Positions 16,553 through 24,058 of a stretch of 64,000 bases of DNA are shown piece after piece. The DNA comes from Methanothrix sp. (GTDB lineage: Archaea; Halobacteriota; Methanosarcinia; Methanotrichales; Methanotrichaceae). Below the pieces are notes generated by a model that was not told where the DNA came from, ran no database searches, and saw only the letters and a program-made list of their open reading frames with translations. The translations under genes and the position numbers were made by a program. The first letter of the stretch is position 1; every line of letters begins with the position of its first letter. The DNA is taken from positions 868,001 to 932,000 of the forward strand of contig NZ_JADJJX010000001.1 of NCBI RefSeq assembly GCF_016706325.1. Reading direction: 5' to 3'.

Positions 16553-17107
16553 ATGGAAATAGGAAAGAGAATGATTGCCCTTATCGTCGCCTTCTGGCTG
16601 ATGCTGCCTGCCTATGTGCCGAACAACTTCGCTGCCATCTTCGGGGGCGGAATGCCTCTGGACCTGGGCCAGGTCTTTCAGGATGGAGAGAGGACACTGG
16701 GTGATGGCAAGACCTTCAGGGGAACTATAGCCGGGACAGTATGCGGCATGCTGATGGGTCTATTGCAAAACCAGATCGCTCCGTCCTTAGGCCTGCCGGT
16801 CTTCGGCGCGGGATTCGAGCAGCTCCCCATCCTCCTGGGCCTCTCCCTGGGGGCAATGCTGGGGGATATATTCGCAGCTTTCTTCAAGCGCCGGCTGAAG
16901 ATGAAGCGCGGCTCTCCTCTCTTTCTGATAGATCAGATCGATTTTGTGATAGGGGCATGGCTTTTCACTATGCTGATTGCGCCGCAATGGTTTTGGCACA
17001 ATTTCACCCCTTTTATAATGATGATCGTGCTCATCATCACTCCCATCCTCCACCGGGTAACCAATATCATCGGCTATAAAATCGGGGCGAAGAAGGAGCC
17101 CTGGTAG
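16553..17107 (+). CDS. carS: CDP-archaeol synthase
   Basis: This 184-residue integral membrane enzyme has about five hydrophobic segments. It transfers CMP from CTP to digeranylgeranylglyceryl phosphate, giving CDP-activated archaeol for polar lipid synthesis. Family motifs include GGGMPLDLG, LGDGKTFRGT, LGAMLGDIFAAFFKRR and LIDQIDFVIGAW. Length matches the family. It stands alone upstream of the mtr operon, with about 150 bp between. Confidence 0.92.
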   Translation: MEIGKRMIALIVAFWLMLPAYVPNNFAAIFGGGMPLDLGQVFQDGERTLGDGKTFRGTIAGTVCGMLMGLLQNQIAPSLGLPVFGAGFEQLPILLGLSLGAMLGDIFAAFFKRRLKMKRGSPLFLIDQIDFVIGAWLFTMLIAPQWFWHNFTPFIMMIVLIITPILHRVTNIIGYKIGAKKEPW

Positions 17108-17155
17108 AGGTTCCTCGATCATCGCGGGGGAGAGGATTTGGCCCGACCAGAGATC

Positions 17156-17171
17156 GCGAAAGGTTTATAAG
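17156..17171 (+). promoter_or_regulatory. strong BRE/TATA promoter of the mtr operon
   Basis: CGCGAAAGGTTTATAAG is a near-consensus archaeal BRE plus TATA box. Transcription would start near 17195, leaving a leader of about 60 nt that ends with an AAGGAGGAGG ribosome-binding site before ATG 17257. No other start-like element lies between carS and mtrE. Confidence 0.75.
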
Positions 17172-17256
17172 TTTGGGTAATTGATACCAAGAGCGTCATA
17201 GCCAATTTTATCGTAGAAAAGTATGAAATTGGTAAAATGAAAAGGAGGAGGAATAA

Positions 17257-18162
17257 ATGGACGCATTTAGCATGGGGCTTGTAGCCGCAATGGGAGCCCT
17301 TGCGACGGTTGCTGGTGCTTCTGAAGATATTGAGTCCGATGTAGGATCTCAGAGCAATCCCAACTCGCAAGTACAGCTGGCTGCCCAGGTCGGCAATCCC
17401 CACAGGATCTATAATAAGGCCATATCGGGTGAACCCCCGGCCAATGCCCTGTGGGCCGCCACAGCTGCTATGGTAGCCTATACGCTTATCACCACTTTCC
17501 AGTTGCCTGCATTGATGGCCCTGGTCGTAGGCGCTTCAGTTGCTGCTTTATTCAATGGCGTTTTTTCGATGAGCGCTTATTTTGGCAGGAACTCCAGCCA
17601 GGCCAGGTTCAACCAGTGGATTTATCTGGATATCGTCAGGTACACCACGCCATCGATTATGGCGCATGCCTGGATAACATCATTCTGTATTGCAACTATA
17701 TCGTATATCATGGTATACATGCTGCCAACGCCACATCCCTTCCCAATGCCCATCATCGCATTGATCTGGGGGCTGGCAGTGGGTGCCATCGGCTCCTCAG
17801 TGGGAGATATCCATTATGGCAGTGAGAGACAGTTCCAGAACCGGCAGTTCGGATGCGGTCTGAACACCATGCTCTCCGGCCAGATCGTGAGGAAGGCCGA
17901 GGCAGGCCTCAGAAACTCCATCGACAACGCCTGGTTCTGCACCAAGTTCGGCGGACCGGCCACGGGAATGGGCTTCGGCCTGACGGTCTTTCTGGACAAC
18001 TGGCGGACAACGGTATTCGATCCTGTAACCCAGGCCAGCTATGCCATTCTCATGGGAATCTTCTTCATTCTTGTGGAAGTTGTCTATAACCACTATATAG
18101 AGAGGTCCACCAGGAGAAAATATGGGCCATATCCAGAGTATAAGGGGGATATAGCAGCATGA
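17257..18162 (+). CDS. mtrE: tetrahydromethanopterin S-methyltransferase subunit E
   Basis: This 301-residue polytopic membrane subunit belongs to the Na+-translocating methyl-H4(S)PT:coenzyme M methyltransferase. It has conserved loops such as SDVGSQSNPNSQVQLAAQ, GEPPANALWAA and GSSVGDIHYGSERQFQ. It is the first gene of the complete eight-gene operon, preceded by a strong ribosome-binding site, and overlaps mtrD by 4 bp. Together with MtrC and MtrD it forms the membrane core proposed to conduct Na+. Confidence 0.97.
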   Translation: MDAFSMGLVAAMGALATVAGASEDIESDVGSQSNPNSQVQLAAQVGNPHRIYNKAISGEPPANALWAATAAMVAYTLITTFQLPALMALVVGASVAALFNGVFSMSAYFGRNSSQARFNQWIYLDIVRYTTPSIMAHAWITSFCIATISYIMVYMLPTPHPFPMPIIALIWGLAVGAIGSSVGDIHYGSERQFQNRQFGCGLNTMLSGQIVRKAEAGLRNSIDNAWFCTKFGGPATGMGFGLTVFLDNWRTTVFDPVTQASYAILMGIFFILVEVVYNHYIERSTRRKYGPYPEYKGDIAA

Positions 18163-18845
18163 TAGATCAAAATACAATTATATATGTCCTGGAGATCATC
18201 GTGGGCGGGCTGCTGGTTGGAGTCGGTGTTCACTTCGTTCCTGTGGGCGGCGCACCTGCGGCCATGGCCCAGGCTACTGGTATCGGCACCGGAACGGTGC
18301 AACTGGCTGCTGGAGCGGGCCTCACCGGTCTGCTGGCTGCCGGCCTGATGATGTCCGTCACCGATAACATCTGGCTCATCCTGGCCTCTGGAGCAGTGGG
18401 AGCAGGGATTATGATCGGCTCTACTATGCTCACCGGCTCTTGGATCTACGCTTATGCTGTAGGCGTGCCCTTCGCCTCGGCCAAGGTCAATTATGATCCC
18501 ATTACCGGCTTCTCTCAGCCACCCTATGTCGCTCCGGGAACAGTTGGCCAGGGCATACCCACAATCTGTTTCGTCAGCGGCCTCATTGGCGGCATGATGG
18601 GCGGTCTGGGCGGTGCCATGATCTACTATGCACTATATCTGATCAATCACAATACTGCTCTGAGCGCCATGTTCGCCATCGGCATATTCCTGGTGAATGC
18701 TGTGATCGCCTCCTGGAATATCCAGGGCACCATCGAGGGCTTCCACGACCCCAAGTTCAAGAAGTGGCCCTTCGCCTTCAGAGCCTGCCTCGTTGCTAGC
18801 ATACTGCTCGCATTGGCATCAGTCTTAATCGCAGGAGGTGCCTGA
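18159..18845 (+). CDS. mtrD: tetrahydromethanopterin S-methyltransferase subunit D
   Basis: This 228-residue membrane subunit of the Mtr complex is Gly/Ala rich, with about six transmembrane helices and the family segments VGVGVHFVPVGGAPAAMAQA and GTVGQGIPTICFVSG. It starts at the ATGA overlap with mtrE and stops just before mtrC. It is part of the Na+-translocating core. Confidence 0.97.
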   Translation: MIDQNTIIYVLEIIVGGLLVGVGVHFVPVGGAPAAMAQATGIGTGTVQLAAGAGLTGLLAAGLMMSVTDNIWLILASGAVGAGIMIGSTMLTGSWIYAYAVGVPFASAKVNYDPITGFSQPPYVAPGTVGQGIPTICFVSGLIGGMMGGLGGAMIYYALYLINHNTALSAMFAIGIFLVNAVIASWNIQGTIEGFHDPKFKKWPFAFRACLVASILLALASVLIAGGA

Positions 18846-18846
18846 A

Positions 18847-19674
18847 ATGTCTGTAGGAGGAGCAGCAGGCGGAGCGCCGTCTGCATATGAACCCAAGAAG
18901 TTGAGGATATACGGCCTGGTGGGCTCCATCGCGGGCATATATCTGGGCTCAATACTCAATTCCACCCTTAACACTGAGTTGTTCTCCTTCATAGGAGCAG
19001 TGGCCGCCATATTCGCTGTAGTCATGGGCGCCAATGCAGTGAGAAGAGTCTGTGCATACGGCATTGGCACTGGAGTTCCCTCGATCGGCATGCTCGCTTT
19101 GGGCATGGGCATCATCGCCGTCATGTTCGGCCTATCTGTGGCGGAATCGATCAATCTCCCCTTGCTCAGTCCGATCATCACCCTGATCTACGCTGGCGTC
19201 TTCGGCTACATCGTCGGGGTCATAGCCAATAAGGTCATCAAATTCAACATTCCGGTGATGGAGGAGGGCAATGCCGACCTGTCCATGGCAGGGGCACTGG
19301 CCATTCTCGGCTGGAGCTTTGCTGTATCCGGCAACCTGGGGTATACCCGAATTGTAGACGATGTGCTCATGACCGGCTACATCGCCATCATCTTCATCGC
19401 TGGAGGCCTGGCCGTTCTTCATCCCTTCAATGCCAATCTCGGCCCGGATGAGAAGCAGGACAGGACTTTGGTCAATGCAGCCATGGTGGGAGGACTGGCC
19501 ATGGTCGCCACTGGAATTGCGGCCTTGTCAATCCAGGGCCTGGGCGCGGGCCTGCTGCAGATCATCATCGGCTTTGCTTTGTGGTTCTACTTCTTCAAGA
19601 TGTTCTACAAGCTGGTGAAGAGGGATGCATCCGCAGTCGTCGGAACAGGATTATTGCCGCCAACGGTGCAGTGA
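18847..19674 (+). CDS. mtrC: tetrahydromethanopterin S-methyltransferase subunit C
   Basis: This 275-residue membrane subunit has about seven to eight helices. ATG 18847 has AGGAGGTG six bases upstream and starts 1 bp after mtrD; a GTG at 18838 would add three residues and destroy that site. Family segments include NAVRRVCAYGIGTGVPSIG, NADLSMAGALAILGW and the C-terminal FFKMFYKLVKRDASAVVGTG. Confidence 0.96.
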   Translation: MSVGGAAGGAPSAYEPKKLRIYGLVGSIAGIYLGSILNSTLNTELFSFIGAVAAIFAVVMGANAVRRVCAYGIGTGVPSIGMLALGMGIIAVMFGLSVAESINLPLLSPIITLIYAGVFGYIVGVIANKVIKFNIPVMEEGNADLSMAGALAILGWSFAVSGNLGYTRIVDDVLMTGYIAIIFIAGGLAVLHPFNANLGPDEKQDRTLVNAAMVGGLAMVATGIAALSIQGLGAGLLQIIIGFALWFYFFKMFYKLVKRDASAVVGTGLLPPTVQ

Positions 19675-19684
19675 GGTGTTCTAA

Positions 19685-20038
19685 ATGGGATTTGTTAGAG
19701 TTTCACCGGAACTGGGCCTGATCTTCGATCCACTGAAAGGAGTGGTCTCGGAGCAGAGGGCGGACGTGGTCTTGTTCACCTTCGACCCAGTCTATGAGAG
19801 AATAGAAAAGCTGGATAAGATCGCTGACGATCTTGTGAACCAGTTGGTGCCGGACAATGAGCTCCTTTCCTCGTATGCCAACCGGGGCAAGGCCTCATAC
19901 ATAGCCGGCCTGTACACCAACATCTGGATGGGATTCATCATCGGCCTGGTGGTTTCCTTTGTCTTACTGCTGTCGATATCCTTCACCAATCCGGCGACAT
20001 TTGAGATCGTCAAGAAAGCGCTTGGCGGAGGTGCTTAG
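19685..20038 (+). CDS. mtrB: tetrahydromethanopterin S-methyltransferase subunit B
   Basis: This 117-residue subunit has a soluble N-terminal part (VSPELGLIFDPLKGVVSEQ) and a single C-terminal membrane helix (IGLVVSFVLLLSISF). It stabilises the Mtr complex near MtrA. It lies 10 bp after mtrC and 2 bp before mtrA in the usual E-D-C-B-A-F-G-H order. Confidence 0.96.
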   Translation: MGFVRVSPELGLIFDPLKGVVSEQRADVVLFTFDPVYERIEKLDKIADDLVNQLVPDNELLSSYANRGKASYIAGLYTNIWMGFIIGLVVSFVLLLSISFTNPATFEIVKKALGGGA

Positions 20039-20040
20039 AT

Positions 20041-20772
20041 ATGGTTCTTAAAAAGAAGCCTTCTGACCCCTGGCCAACTATCACCGGCGAGTACGAGGTG
20101 GGCAATCCAGAGAGCCCAGTCGCTGTCTGCACCTGTGGATCACACCTTCATAATGCCGATCTGATCAAAGCAGGGGCTGCCCTGGCAGGACCCTGTAAGA
20201 CCGAGAACATCGGCATAGAGAAGATGGTGGCCAATGTCATCTCCAACCCCAATATCAGATACATCCTGATCACAGGAATGGAGGTCAAGGGGCACATCAC
20301 CGGACAGGCGGTCGAGGCCTTCACCCAAAGCGGAATCGATAAGGAAGGCAGGATCATCGGAGCCAAGGGAGCCATTCCCTTCATTCAGAACCTGACCCCA
20401 GAGGCAATTGAACGCTGGAGGGAGCAGGTGCAGGCGGTTATGATGATGGACACAGAGGACATCGGAGCCATCAGCAGCAAGGTCAAGGAGTTGGCCTCCA
20501 AGGATCCGGGTGCCCTCGATGTCGAGCCCATGACCATCGAGATCAAAGAGGGCGGGGAAGAAGAGGAGGCAGGCGGCCTCATGCCCATGGCAGCAGAGAT
20601 GGTGGAGGTAAGGGGGAGGATGCGAGGCATCGATGCCGTCGTAACCGACGTCGGCCTCCTCAACAAGCTGCAGGCTGGCATCTATGCCGGCAAGATCGAG
20701 GGCATAGCCTTAGGCATGACAGTGGTGCTCGTCCTCTTTGGGTTGATTATCAGAGTGGCAGGAGGAGTATAA
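20041..20772 (+). CDS. mtrA: tetrahydromethanopterin S-methyltransferase subunit A (corrinoid protein)
   Basis: This 243-residue subunit carries the 5-hydroxybenzimidazolylcobamide that shuttles the methyl group from methyl-H4(S)PT to coenzyme M. The axial His is probably His85 in GMEVKGHITGQA, matching the conserved cobalt-binding His of the family. The N-terminal domain has VCTCGSHLHNADLIKAGAALAGPC. An acidic linker (KEGGEEEEAGG) and one C-terminal membrane helix anchor it on the cytoplasmic side. Confidence 0.97.
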   Translation: MVLKKKPSDPWPTITGEYEVGNPESPVAVCTCGSHLHNADLIKAGAALAGPCKTENIGIEKMVANVISNPNIRYILITGMEVKGHITGQAVEAFTQSGIDKEGRIIGAKGAIPFIQNLTPEAIERWREQVQAVMMMDTEDIGAISSKVKELASKDPGALDVEPMTIEIKEGGEEEEAGGLMPMAAEMVEVRGRMRGIDAVVTDVGLLNKLQAGIYAGKIEGIALGMTVVLVLFGLIIRVAGGV

Positions 20773-20773
20773 A

Positions 20774-21001
20774 ATGGCAGAAGAGATTGCATATGGCCAG
20801 GGATTGCCCGCGGTGGTAGAGCCAAATATGCCGCTGATCGATGCAATAGTGGAGGACGTGCGCTACAAGGGCCAGCTTCTGGCCAGGGAGACCAAGCTCA
20901 GCTCGGGCGTCATCTCCACGGTCTCCATAGGATTTGCCATCGGCTTTGTCCTCGCAGTTGCGATGATGCTGGGGCCTTTCGCCTTCTTTGGAGGGATTTG
21001 A
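20774..21001 (+). CDS. mtrF: tetrahydromethanopterin S-methyltransferase subunit F
   Basis: This 75-residue subunit has an N-terminal soluble part (MPLIDAIVEDVRYKGQLLAR) homologous to the MtrA C-terminal region, and one membrane helix (IGFAIGFVLAVAMMLGPFAFF). It begins 1 bp after mtrA. Confidence 0.95.
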   Translation: MAEEIAYGQGLPAVVEPNMPLIDAIVEDVRYKGQLLARETKLSSGVISTVSIGFAIGFVLAVAMMLGPFAFFGGI

Positions 21002-21004
21002 AGC

Positions 21005-21262
21005 ATGCCAGAACATATGCCAGAAGATATCAAGCCGGTAGTACCGGTTGCTGTGGTCGATCCTGATCAGCTCAGAGATGTGATGGCAAGGCTGGAGAAG
21101 ATAGAGGAGAAGGTAGAGTTCTACTCCTCAGAGAAGTATATGAGGGCTGGCAAATCCATCGGCAGAGATCTGGGCATGGCCTATGGCATCTGCGCAGGAT
21201 TGATCCTGGTCTTAGCATACATACTATTCGTATACGCAGGCAATTGGACGGCGGTGATTTGA
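21005..21262 (+). CDS. mtrG: tetrahydromethanopterin S-methyltransferase subunit G
   Basis: This 85-residue subunit has a coiled-coil-like segment (LRDVMARLEKIEEKVEFYSS), a Gly-rich turn (GKSIGRDLGMAYG) and one C-terminal membrane helix. Its stop directly abuts the mtrH start. Confidence 0.95.
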   Translation: MPEHMPEDIKPVVPVAVVDPDQLRDVMARLEKIEEKVEFYSSEKYMRAGKSIGRDLGMAYGICAGLILVLAYILFVYAGNWTAVI

Positions 21263-22198
21263 ATGTTCAGATTTGATAGGAAGCAGGAAGTCTTCGATTT
21301 CGGTAAATTCAAGTTAGGGGGTCAGCCTGGCGAGTACCCCACATGCTGCATCGGCACCATGTTCTATGCCAGGCATAAGATCGTCTCTGACCCGGAGCAC
21401 GGTGTCTTTGACGCAGCCGCCGCAGAGCGGCTCTGGAATACACAGGTTGAGATGAGCGATGTCACAGGGAATAGCTGCATGAACCAGATCGTGGCCGAGA
21501 GCAATGAGGCCATGGCCAAGGAGATAGACTGGTTCGTGGGCATATCCGATTATCCCTTCCTCATCGACTCCTCTGCTCCAGAGGTTCGCGCCTTCGGCGT
21601 CAAGCATGCCACTGAGATCGGTGTGGCCGATAGAGCCATTCATAACTCCATCAACGCCTCAATCACCGATGAGGAGCTGAATGCGGTCAAAGAGAGCGAT
21701 CTGGACTCGGCCATTGTCCTCATCTTCAATGCCATTGAGTCGGGGACCAAGGGCAAGATGGATATGATGAACAAGGCAGCGGGCGGCGCTCAAAAGCCCC
21801 TGATGGATTATGCCAAGGAGTGCGGCATCACCAGGCCTCTTATCGATACTGCGGCCATGCCTCTGGGTGCTGGATCCGGTGCAACCTATCGTGCCTGCAT
21901 CGCCATCAAGGCCATGTACGGCCTGCCGGTGGGCGGAGGCTTCCACAATGGTGCCTCTGCCTGGGATTGGATGAAGAAGTGGAAGAAACAGCACAAGGAG
22001 GCTTTCGCTCCCGTCGATATCGGATCGAACCTGGTGGCCGGGATCGTTGGTGCTGACTACTACCTATACGGTCCCATCGAGAACGCCTCTATGATCTTCC
22101 CCGCTGCGGCAATGGTGGACATCATGAAGGCCGAGTCAGCGCAGGAGCTGGGACTGGAGGTTCTGGCAGAGAAGCATCCTCTGAAGACGACCCTCTAG
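21263..22198 (+). CDS. mtrH: tetrahydromethanopterin S-methyltransferase subunit H
   Basis: This 311-residue cytoplasmic TIM-barrel methyltransferase moves the methyl group from methyl-H4(S)PT to the corrinoid of MtrA. Family segments are FGKFKLGGQPGEYPTCCIGT, GISDYPFLIDSSAPEVRAFG, and VGGGFHNGASAWDWMKKW near residue 230. It is the last gene of the operon, and a pyrimidine-rich T tract after the stop (22205-22225) may terminate transcription. Confidence 0.97.
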   Translation: MFRFDRKQEVFDFGKFKLGGQPGEYPTCCIGTMFYARHKIVSDPEHGVFDAAAAERLWNTQVEMSDVTGNSCMNQIVAESNEAMAKEIDWFVGISDYPFLIDSSAPEVRAFGVKHATEIGVADRAIHNSINASITDEELNAVKESDLDSAIVLIFNAIESGTKGKMDMMNKAAGGAQKPLMDYAKECGITRPLIDTAAMPLGAGSGATYRACIAIKAMYGLPVGGGFHNGASAWDWMKKWKKQHKEAFAPVDIGSNLVAGIVGADYYLYGPIENASMIFPAAAMVDIMKAESAQELGLEVLAEKHPLKTTL

Positions 22199-22233
22199 GT
22201 CGCCTTCTCCTTTTCCTTTTTTCGAGGGGATTT

Positions 22234-22881
22234 ATGCCCCGGGTTATAATAAAGGCCATCTTTGATGATATCCGTTTCCAGTGCCAAAGATGTGGCTCAT
22301 GCTGCCATCATAAAAGGCCTGCCGAGTTTGAGGATCTCATTCCCGCTGAGCAGTTGGATGATTTTTGGAGGCGCTCAAACCTGATCTATCTCACAGAGAG
22401 GGATGTTCATAACATCAGCAAGAGGACAGGCAGAAGGCCGCAGGAGTTCGTGGATACCCTTTACGACTACGATGGTTGCTATGTGAAGATTGAAGATGAG
22501 GGCAGGAAGGTGATCTTAGACCTGCCGGTATTGAGGAGCAATGAGGATACCACCTGCATCTTCTATCGGGAGGGATGCGGCATATACCAGGTAAGGCCTG
22601 TCGCCTGCCGCCTCTTTCCCTTCCGAGTGGAGGAGGAGACGCTATCCAATGGGGATATCCTCTTAAGCGTCAGCTACAATCCCACCTGCCCTGGGATTGG
22701 AAAAGGGAAGAGGGTGGACAGAAAGAAGCTGGAGGGGCTGGTGGTAGAGCAGTTCCTGGAGAGGAGCGGGGATATCTCGCCCCATATCCAGAGGCTGAAT
22801 GCCTCCGGAAGGATAGCCTCCGGGGCGGGGGTCTATAGAACCCTTTCCGGCAGAGGGGAGAAGAGGCCTCCTTTGATTTGA
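22234..22881 (+). CDS. YkgJ-family cysteine-cluster protein
   Basis: This 215-residue protein has the YkgJ Cys pattern: FQCQRCGSCCHHKRP near the N-terminus, then TTCIFYREGCGIYQVRPVACRLFPF and a further Cys in YNPTCPG. The domain is annotated as binding zinc or iron, possibly an Fe-S cluster; its biochemical role is not established. It follows mtrH by 35 bp on the same strand, so it could be read through from mtr, but a T tract intervenes. A second member lies at 49393-50037. Confidence 0.85.
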   Translation: MPRVIIKAIFDDIRFQCQRCGSCCHHKRPAEFEDLIPAEQLDDFWRRSNLIYLTERDVHNISKRTGRRPQEFVDTLYDYDGCYVKIEDEGRKVILDLPVLRSNEDTTCIFYREGCGIYQVRPVACRLFPFRVEEETLSNGDILLSVSYNPTCPGIGKGKRVDRKKLEGLVVEQFLERSGDISPHIQRLNASGRIASGAGVYRTLSGRGEKRPPLI

Positions 22882-23051
22882 GATCGTCCTGAAAAATGGG
22901 CCTGGAGCCCTTGTGGCAAGGCCCATACGATCCGATTCCACAGCGAGGAGCATAAAGGCAGAAAGATGGGATGAAGAGCACTCCCGGGCTTGCCGCTAGG
23001 AGAAGCGAGGGGGCCAAAAAAAGATTATCTTTTTCTTTTTTTTATCTCTTC

Positions 23052-23098
23052 GGCCCGGGATGCAGACCAGTGGATAGGGACCGATCCCATCCCGGGCC
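23052..23098. other. perfect 11-bp hairpin-forming inverted repeat
   Basis: GGCCCGGGATG (23052-23062) pairs perfectly with CATCCCGGGCC (23088-23098), and the loop contains a nested GGGA/TCCC pair. It follows a long A/T tract (23017-23047, AAAAAAA then T runs). It lies between the 3' ends of the YkgJ gene and the convergent 49-residue gene, so it may be a bidirectional terminator or part of a structured RNA. Confidence 0.5.
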
Positions 23099-23128
23099 AG
23101 GAGGCCAGATCCAGGTGGATGGAACCTC

Positions 23129-23278
23129 TTATACCAGATGTCCAGTTAGTGCGGCAATCAAGAATATAATTGCTGAGATGATGATGACATAAAAGCCGCT
23201 ATCCTCTGAGGTTATCGATCCATTGACCTGTACATCCTTTCCCACCCGGGGTGGTTCGTTTTGAATGAAGCCTGCCAT
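23129..23278 (-). CDS. 49-aa single-pass membrane protein, unrecognised
   Basis: This small protein starts MAGFIQNEPPRVGKDVQV. ATG 23278 has AGGTGA at ribosome-binding distance, which favours it over longer in-frame starts. An ~30-residue hydrophilic N-terminus is followed by one C-terminal membrane helix (VIIISAIIFLIAALTGHLV). A near-consensus BRE/TATA element 70-85 bp upstream on the same strand indicates strong, separate transcription. It faces away from a 35-residue membrane protein with an equally strong ribosome-binding site. The topology resembles MtrF/MtrG tails, but I see no homology. Function unknown. Confidence 0.65.
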   Translation of the reverse strand: MAGFIQNEPPRVGKDVQVNGSITSEDSGFYVIIISAIIFLIAALTGHLV

Positions 23279-23345
23279 TGCAATCACCTGTGCTACGCAC
23301 CCGGGTTCTACCGGGTTAATGCACTGTTGTAGGGCATCCATTCCT

Positions 23346-23363
23346 TTATTTAAGCTTTTCCGA
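23346..23363 (-). promoter_or_regulatory. BRE/TATA promoter of the 49-aa membrane protein gene
   Basis: On the minus strand CGGAAAAGCTTAAATAAAGG matches the archaeal BRE (GGAAAA) followed by TATA (CTTAAATA). The predicted start near 23330 gives a leader of about 50 nt. Confidence 0.7.
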
Positions 23364-23540
23364 TAATAAGCAATTATTTCGCTATTTAATTGATTTATTT
23401 GCCTAAATATCATCGTATAAGGCCATAATTAACAAATATTCATTTGACAAATTGGTTGAATTGCTATTTTCCTTTTTTACCATTTTCACCATTTTACCAT
23501 TTTTGCCAGTTACCAGAAAGCCGAAAGGATGGCATGCTCA

Positions 23541-23556
23541 GCAAAAGGTTTATCAT
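23541..23556 (+). promoter_or_regulatory. BRE/TATA promoter of the 35-aa membrane protein gene
   Basis: GCAAAAGGTTTATCATGG resembles the mtr promoter (CGAAAGGTTTATAAG). Transcription would start near 23575, leaving about 37 nt of leader with AAGGAGGTGAG at 23596-23606. Confidence 0.6.
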
Positions 23557-23611
23557 GGCCTGCACCTAAGCTCAAAATGAGGTGTATTTCAATTTAAGGA
23601 GGTGAGAGAAT

Positions 23612-23719
23612 ATGGACATAATGTCTCAGATATATGCCATTATCATATTTGGTGTGCTTGTCATCGTCCTGCCAACGGTACTGAATAAGTGGTCTGATAG
23701 CAGGTCGGGTGTGAGGTGA
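23612..23719 (+). CDS. 35-aa single-pass membrane protein, unrecognised
   Basis: This 35-codon gene starts at ATG 23612 behind an almost perfect Shine-Dalgarno sequence (AAGGAGGTGAG). The peptide is a short N-terminus (MDIMSQIY), one hydrophobic helix (AIIIFGVLVIVLPTVL) and a basic tail (NKWSDSRSGVR). It has its own mtr-like promoter and is followed by a 10-bp hairpin. Expression signals this strong for so small a product suggest an accessory subunit or regulator of a membrane complex. That role is inference; I recognise no family. Confidence 0.65.
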   Translation: MDIMSQIYAIIIFGVLVIVLPTVLNKWSDSRSGVR

Positions 23720-23738
23720 AAAAATATCGTTTTTATTC

Positions 23739-23767
23739 TATAGTCCTGGCAGCCCGTCAGGACTATA
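23739..23767. terminator. 10-bp hairpin between convergent genes
   Basis: TATAGTCCTG (23739-23748) pairs perfectly with CAGGACTATA (23758-23767) around a 9-nt loop. It lies 20 bp after the 35-residue gene and 18 bp before the convergent 81-residue gene, with T tracts just upstream. It may serve both strands. Confidence 0.5.
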
Positions 23768-23785
23768 CCACTATCATTCAGATGC

Positions 23786-24031
23786 TCATCTCATCTTGCA
23801 TCTCTTGCCATAATGAGGACATCTGGTATTGGTGCAGACATCGCGTGATGCCTCTGTGAGATTGAGCAGGAGAAGATCCAGGCGATTGATCAGATCTTCC
23901 CCCACCCCTAAGGCCTCTGCCCTGGCCATGACGGCCTCCGTCTCCGCCCTCAAAGCCCTGGCCCGCTCTCCCTTGATATATGAGGCCCTATCCTCCAGAT
24001 CTCTTACCTCTCTCTCAGTCACCTTCTCCAT
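23786..24031 (-). CDS. 81-aa hypothetical with C-terminal Cys motif
   Basis: Most of this protein is a charged amphipathic helix suited to a coiled coil (VTEREVRDLEDRASYIKGER). The C-terminus ends in CTNTRCPHYGKRCKMR, three Cys and a His that could bind a metal. It is the last gene of the minus-strand mmp12-cofD run, 27 bp after mmp12. I do not recognise the family. Context suggests a link to methanogenesis cofactors, but this is weak. Confidence 0.65.
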   Translation of the reverse strand: MEKVTEREVRDLEDRASYIKGERARALRAETEAVMARAEALGVGEDLINRLDLLLLNLTEASRDVCTNTRCPHYGKRCKMR

Positions 24032-24058
24032 CGATCAGGCCTCCTTTGGCCGGGTGGA

